A DNA stretch of 6,969 bases from an uncultured Eubacteriales bacterium (GTDB lineage: Bacteria > Bacillota > Clostridia > Oscillospirales > CAG-272): positions 1-6,969 of the forward strand of contig CAJLCI010000053.1 of the NCBI GenBank assembly GCA_905205065.1, read 5' to 3'. The notes under the pieces were generated by a model. The model was not told where the DNA came from and did no database searches. It was given only the letters and a program-made list of their open reading frames with translations. How positions within the stretch are numbered: the first letter of the stretch is position 1; the number at the start of each line of letters is the position of its first letter. Of this stretch, positions 5,802 through 6,969 are shown piece after piece. The translations under genes were made by a program, and so were the position numbers.

Positions 5802-6563
5802 ATGAAATTCCCCAACTATAAAAATAATTTTTCCTTTTTGCCTAAAAACGCTTTATACAGAGCAGATAACATAACAGCGAATCATTTTTTTACGACCAGA
5901 AATTCTGACACTGACATACTTCCGTTCGAAATAATTCAAGCAGAAAAACAAATTCACTCAGCTGACATTATATATATAAATGATGATAATATAAATAAAC
6001 CGCATTATTGCGACGGATTTGTAATTTCAGAGTCTTCTTTTTTAAATGCTGATTCCAGCTATGGAATTGCCGTACGTACGGCTGACTGTGTTCCGATTAT
6101 TCTTTATGATCCTCACAACAAAGTCGCGGCCGCTGTTCATGCCGGATGGCGCGGAACAATTGCAAAACCAGATAAATGTCCATCAAACGGAATTCCGGGA
6201 ATTGCTGCAAATGCGGTCCGCATAATGACAAACTATGGCGCTGAAAAAAGTAAAATTCAAGTTGCTGTCGGCGCGGCAATTCATTCGTGCTGTTTTGAAG
6301 TAAAAAATGATTTTCTAACGGCCGTCAGAGACAGCATCGGAAACAAAATGGAAGACTTTATAATCTCAAGGCGTAAAGATAGAATTTCTGTATTTTTTTA
6401 TGATTTACCATTATTAAATGCATGGCTGTTAACTGAAGAAGGAATTAATCCTGATAATATAAATATTGCTTCATTTTGTACCGCATGCGATACAAATAAT
6501 TTTTATTCTTTTAGAAAAGAGAAAAAATTAAACGGAACCATGATATCCGCAATTCAAATTTAG
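5802..6563 (+). CDS. pgeF: Laccase-domain protein PgeF/YfiH (DUF152, peptidoglycan editing factor)
   Basis: A 253-residue cytoplasmic protein of the YfiH/DUF152 family, once called polyphenol oxidase. Family members act on purine nucleosides (adenosine phosphorylase or deaminase-like activity), and the E. coli protein also limits wrong amino acids in peptidoglycan precursors. The metal-site motifs are present in order: His52 in KQIHSAD, Cys96 in RTADCVPIILYDP and His113 in AAVHAGWRGT. The spacing Cys96 to His113 is 17 residues, as in E. coli YfiH. Further family blocks are GAAIHSCCFEV (157-167), DLPLLNAWLL (201-210) and the ending CTACDTNNFYSFRKEKKLNG. Between AGWRGT and GIAANAVRIM there is an extra stretch (about 121-133, AKPDKCPSNGIPG) that seems longer than in typical homologs. 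Length is normal (about 240-270). It stands alone on the plus strand, divergent from the ABC operon, with the parS palindrome starting 7 nt after its stop. Family assignment is firm; in vivo role here is not shown. Confidence 0.92.
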   Translation: MKFPNYKNNFSFLPKNALYRADNITANHFFTTRNSDTDILPFEIIQAEKQIHSADIIYINDDNINKPHYCDGFVISESSFLNADSSYGIAVRTADCVPIILYDPHNKVAAAVHAGWRGTIAKPDKCPSNGIPGIAANAVRIMTNYGAEKSKIQVAVGAAIHSCCFEVKNDFLTAVRDSIGNKMEDFIISRRKDRISVFFYDLPLLNAWLLTEEGINPDNINIASFCTACDTNNFYSFRKEKKLNGTMISAIQI

Positions 6564-6570
6564 CTTTGCC

Positions 6571-6596
6571 CGCAATGTTTCACGTGAAACATTGCG
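6571..6596. other. parS: parS centromere site (ParB/Spo0J binding) in a 26-bp palindrome
   Basis: The core TGTTTCACGTGAAACA (6576-6591) is an exact match to the 16-bp B. subtilis Spo0J parS consensus (TGTTNCACGTGAAACA), which is conserved across many bacterial chromosomes. The flanks CGCAA and TTGCG extend it to a perfect 26-bp palindrome. ParB loads at such sites, spreads along DNA and recruits SMC for origin segregation. parS sites cluster near the replication origin, so the window is probably origin-proximal. There is no T-tract after the palindrome on the plus strand, which argues against its being mainly a terminator, although it can fold as a hairpin in the pgeF transcript. Confidence 0.9.
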
Positions 6597-6651
6597 TAAT
6601 GTAAAGATACTAAGATTAATAAAAATAAACATAGAATTAATAAAAAATCTA

Positions 6652-6679
6652 TTTACTTTTTATGGATTTATGTTATAAT
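6652..6679 (+). promoter_or_regulatory. Extended -10 promoter of the hpf gene
   Basis: TTTACT (6652-6657), 16-nt spacer, TATAAT (6674-6679) preceded by TG at 6671-6672 (extended -10). The start would be near 6686, leaving a leader of about 100 nt before the ATG at 6786. A typical ribosome binding site (AAGAGG, 8 nt spacing) ends this leader. Confidence 0.65.
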
Positions 6680-6785
6680 TGTCTTGTGGAAATAAAGATT
6701 ATCATAAGGCATATTAATACAGACTTATATTGTAATTGTATAATCCTTTAATTTCTAACACGGCTAAGGAAAAGAGGTTGTTTCT

Positions 6786-6969
6786 ATGAAAATTACGACA
6801 ATCGGACGTCAAATGGAAGTTCAGGAAGATCTAAAGCTGCTGTTTGAACGAAAACTCAAAAAATTTGATAAATTTTTTGATGATGAAGCAACGGCTTATG
6901 TAACCCTGTCAAAAATCAAAAGTTCAGAAAGACTTGAACTTACTATTTCGCATCACGGAACAATGTTCC
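6786..6969 (+). CDS. hpf: Ribosome hibernation promoting factor, N-terminal part (cut by window end)
   Basis: The first 61 residues of an HPF/RaiA (S30AE) family protein: MKITTIGRQMEVQEDLK, then the amphipathic helix LFERKLKKFDKFFD and the strand segment ATAYVTLSKIK, followed by ERLELTISHHG. These match the beta-alpha-beta start of the HPF fold that binds in the 30S decoding channel and silences ribosomes, dimerising them as 100S when the long C-terminal domain is present. Firmicutes usually have this long form, but the part that would show it lies outside the window. AGAGG lies 8 nt before the ATG. The gene has its own promoter at 6652-6679 and follows pgeF in the same direction with the parS site between them. 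Confidence 0.9.
   Translation, partial: MKITTIGRQMEVQEDLKLLFERKLKKFDKFFDDEATAYVTLSKIKSSERLELTISHHGTMF

Noticed and set aside
6571..6600. Palindrome after pgeF as a plain intrinsic terminator
   Set aside because: No T-tract follows on the plus strand, and the core is an exact parS consensus, which explains it better.
1..6969. CRISPR array, insertion sequence, tRNA or rRNA genes
   Set aside because: No spaced repeats, transposase-like proteins, terminal inverted repeats or tRNA/rRNA motifs were seen on either strand.

Overview
This AT-rich window with conventional Shine-Dalgarno sites and the standard stop codons looks like a chromosomal segment of a low-GC Gram-positive bacterium, most likely in the Clostridia. 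Four things support this: a lipoprotein-type solute-binding protein, consensus sigma-A type promoters, a 16-bp parS site identical to the Bacillus subtilis Spo0J/ParB consensus, and BspA-like leucine-rich-repeat proteins of the kind common in gut Firmicutes. Species cannot be named from the sequence.

Minus strand, right to left. A polar amino-acid ABC importer runs from about 5497 down to 2751. It starts with a perfect TTGACA-17-TATAAT promoter and continues with a lipoprotein substrate-binding protein (4566-5417), a 198-nt structured gap, a HisM/GlnP-type permease (3717-4367), a second gap with two small palindromes, a GlnQ-type ATPase (2803-3579) and an intrinsic terminator (2751-2792). A separate unit follows, with its own promoter (2663-2691). 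It encodes two paralogous single-pass membrane proteins (1329-2609 and 16-1266), each with a short BspA-like LRR region and an unrecognised C-terminal domain. The second reaches almost to the window edge, so further members could lie beyond it.

Plus strand. A strong divergent promoter (5537-5565) faces a long AT-rich leader leading to pgeF/yfiH, a laccase-domain (DUF152) protein (5802-6563). Just after its stop lies a perfect 26-bp palindrome whose core is a consensus parS centromere site. An extended -10 promoter then precedes a long- or short-form ribosome hibernation factor (hpf/raiA) gene that is cut by the window end.

The main surprise is the substrate-binding protein. The segment that normally forms its C-terminus (hinge-return strand plus the last lobe-1 helices and the 'KWFG' motif) sits directly behind the lipobox at the N-terminus, and the protein stops where that segment would normally begin. 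Read as protein, it is a natural circular permutation of a family 3 solute-binding protein inside an otherwise ordinary operon. The other notable signals are the parS site, which suggests an origin-proximal locus, the tandem LRR paralogs and a set of mutually exclusive pairing arms between the binding protein and permease genes.
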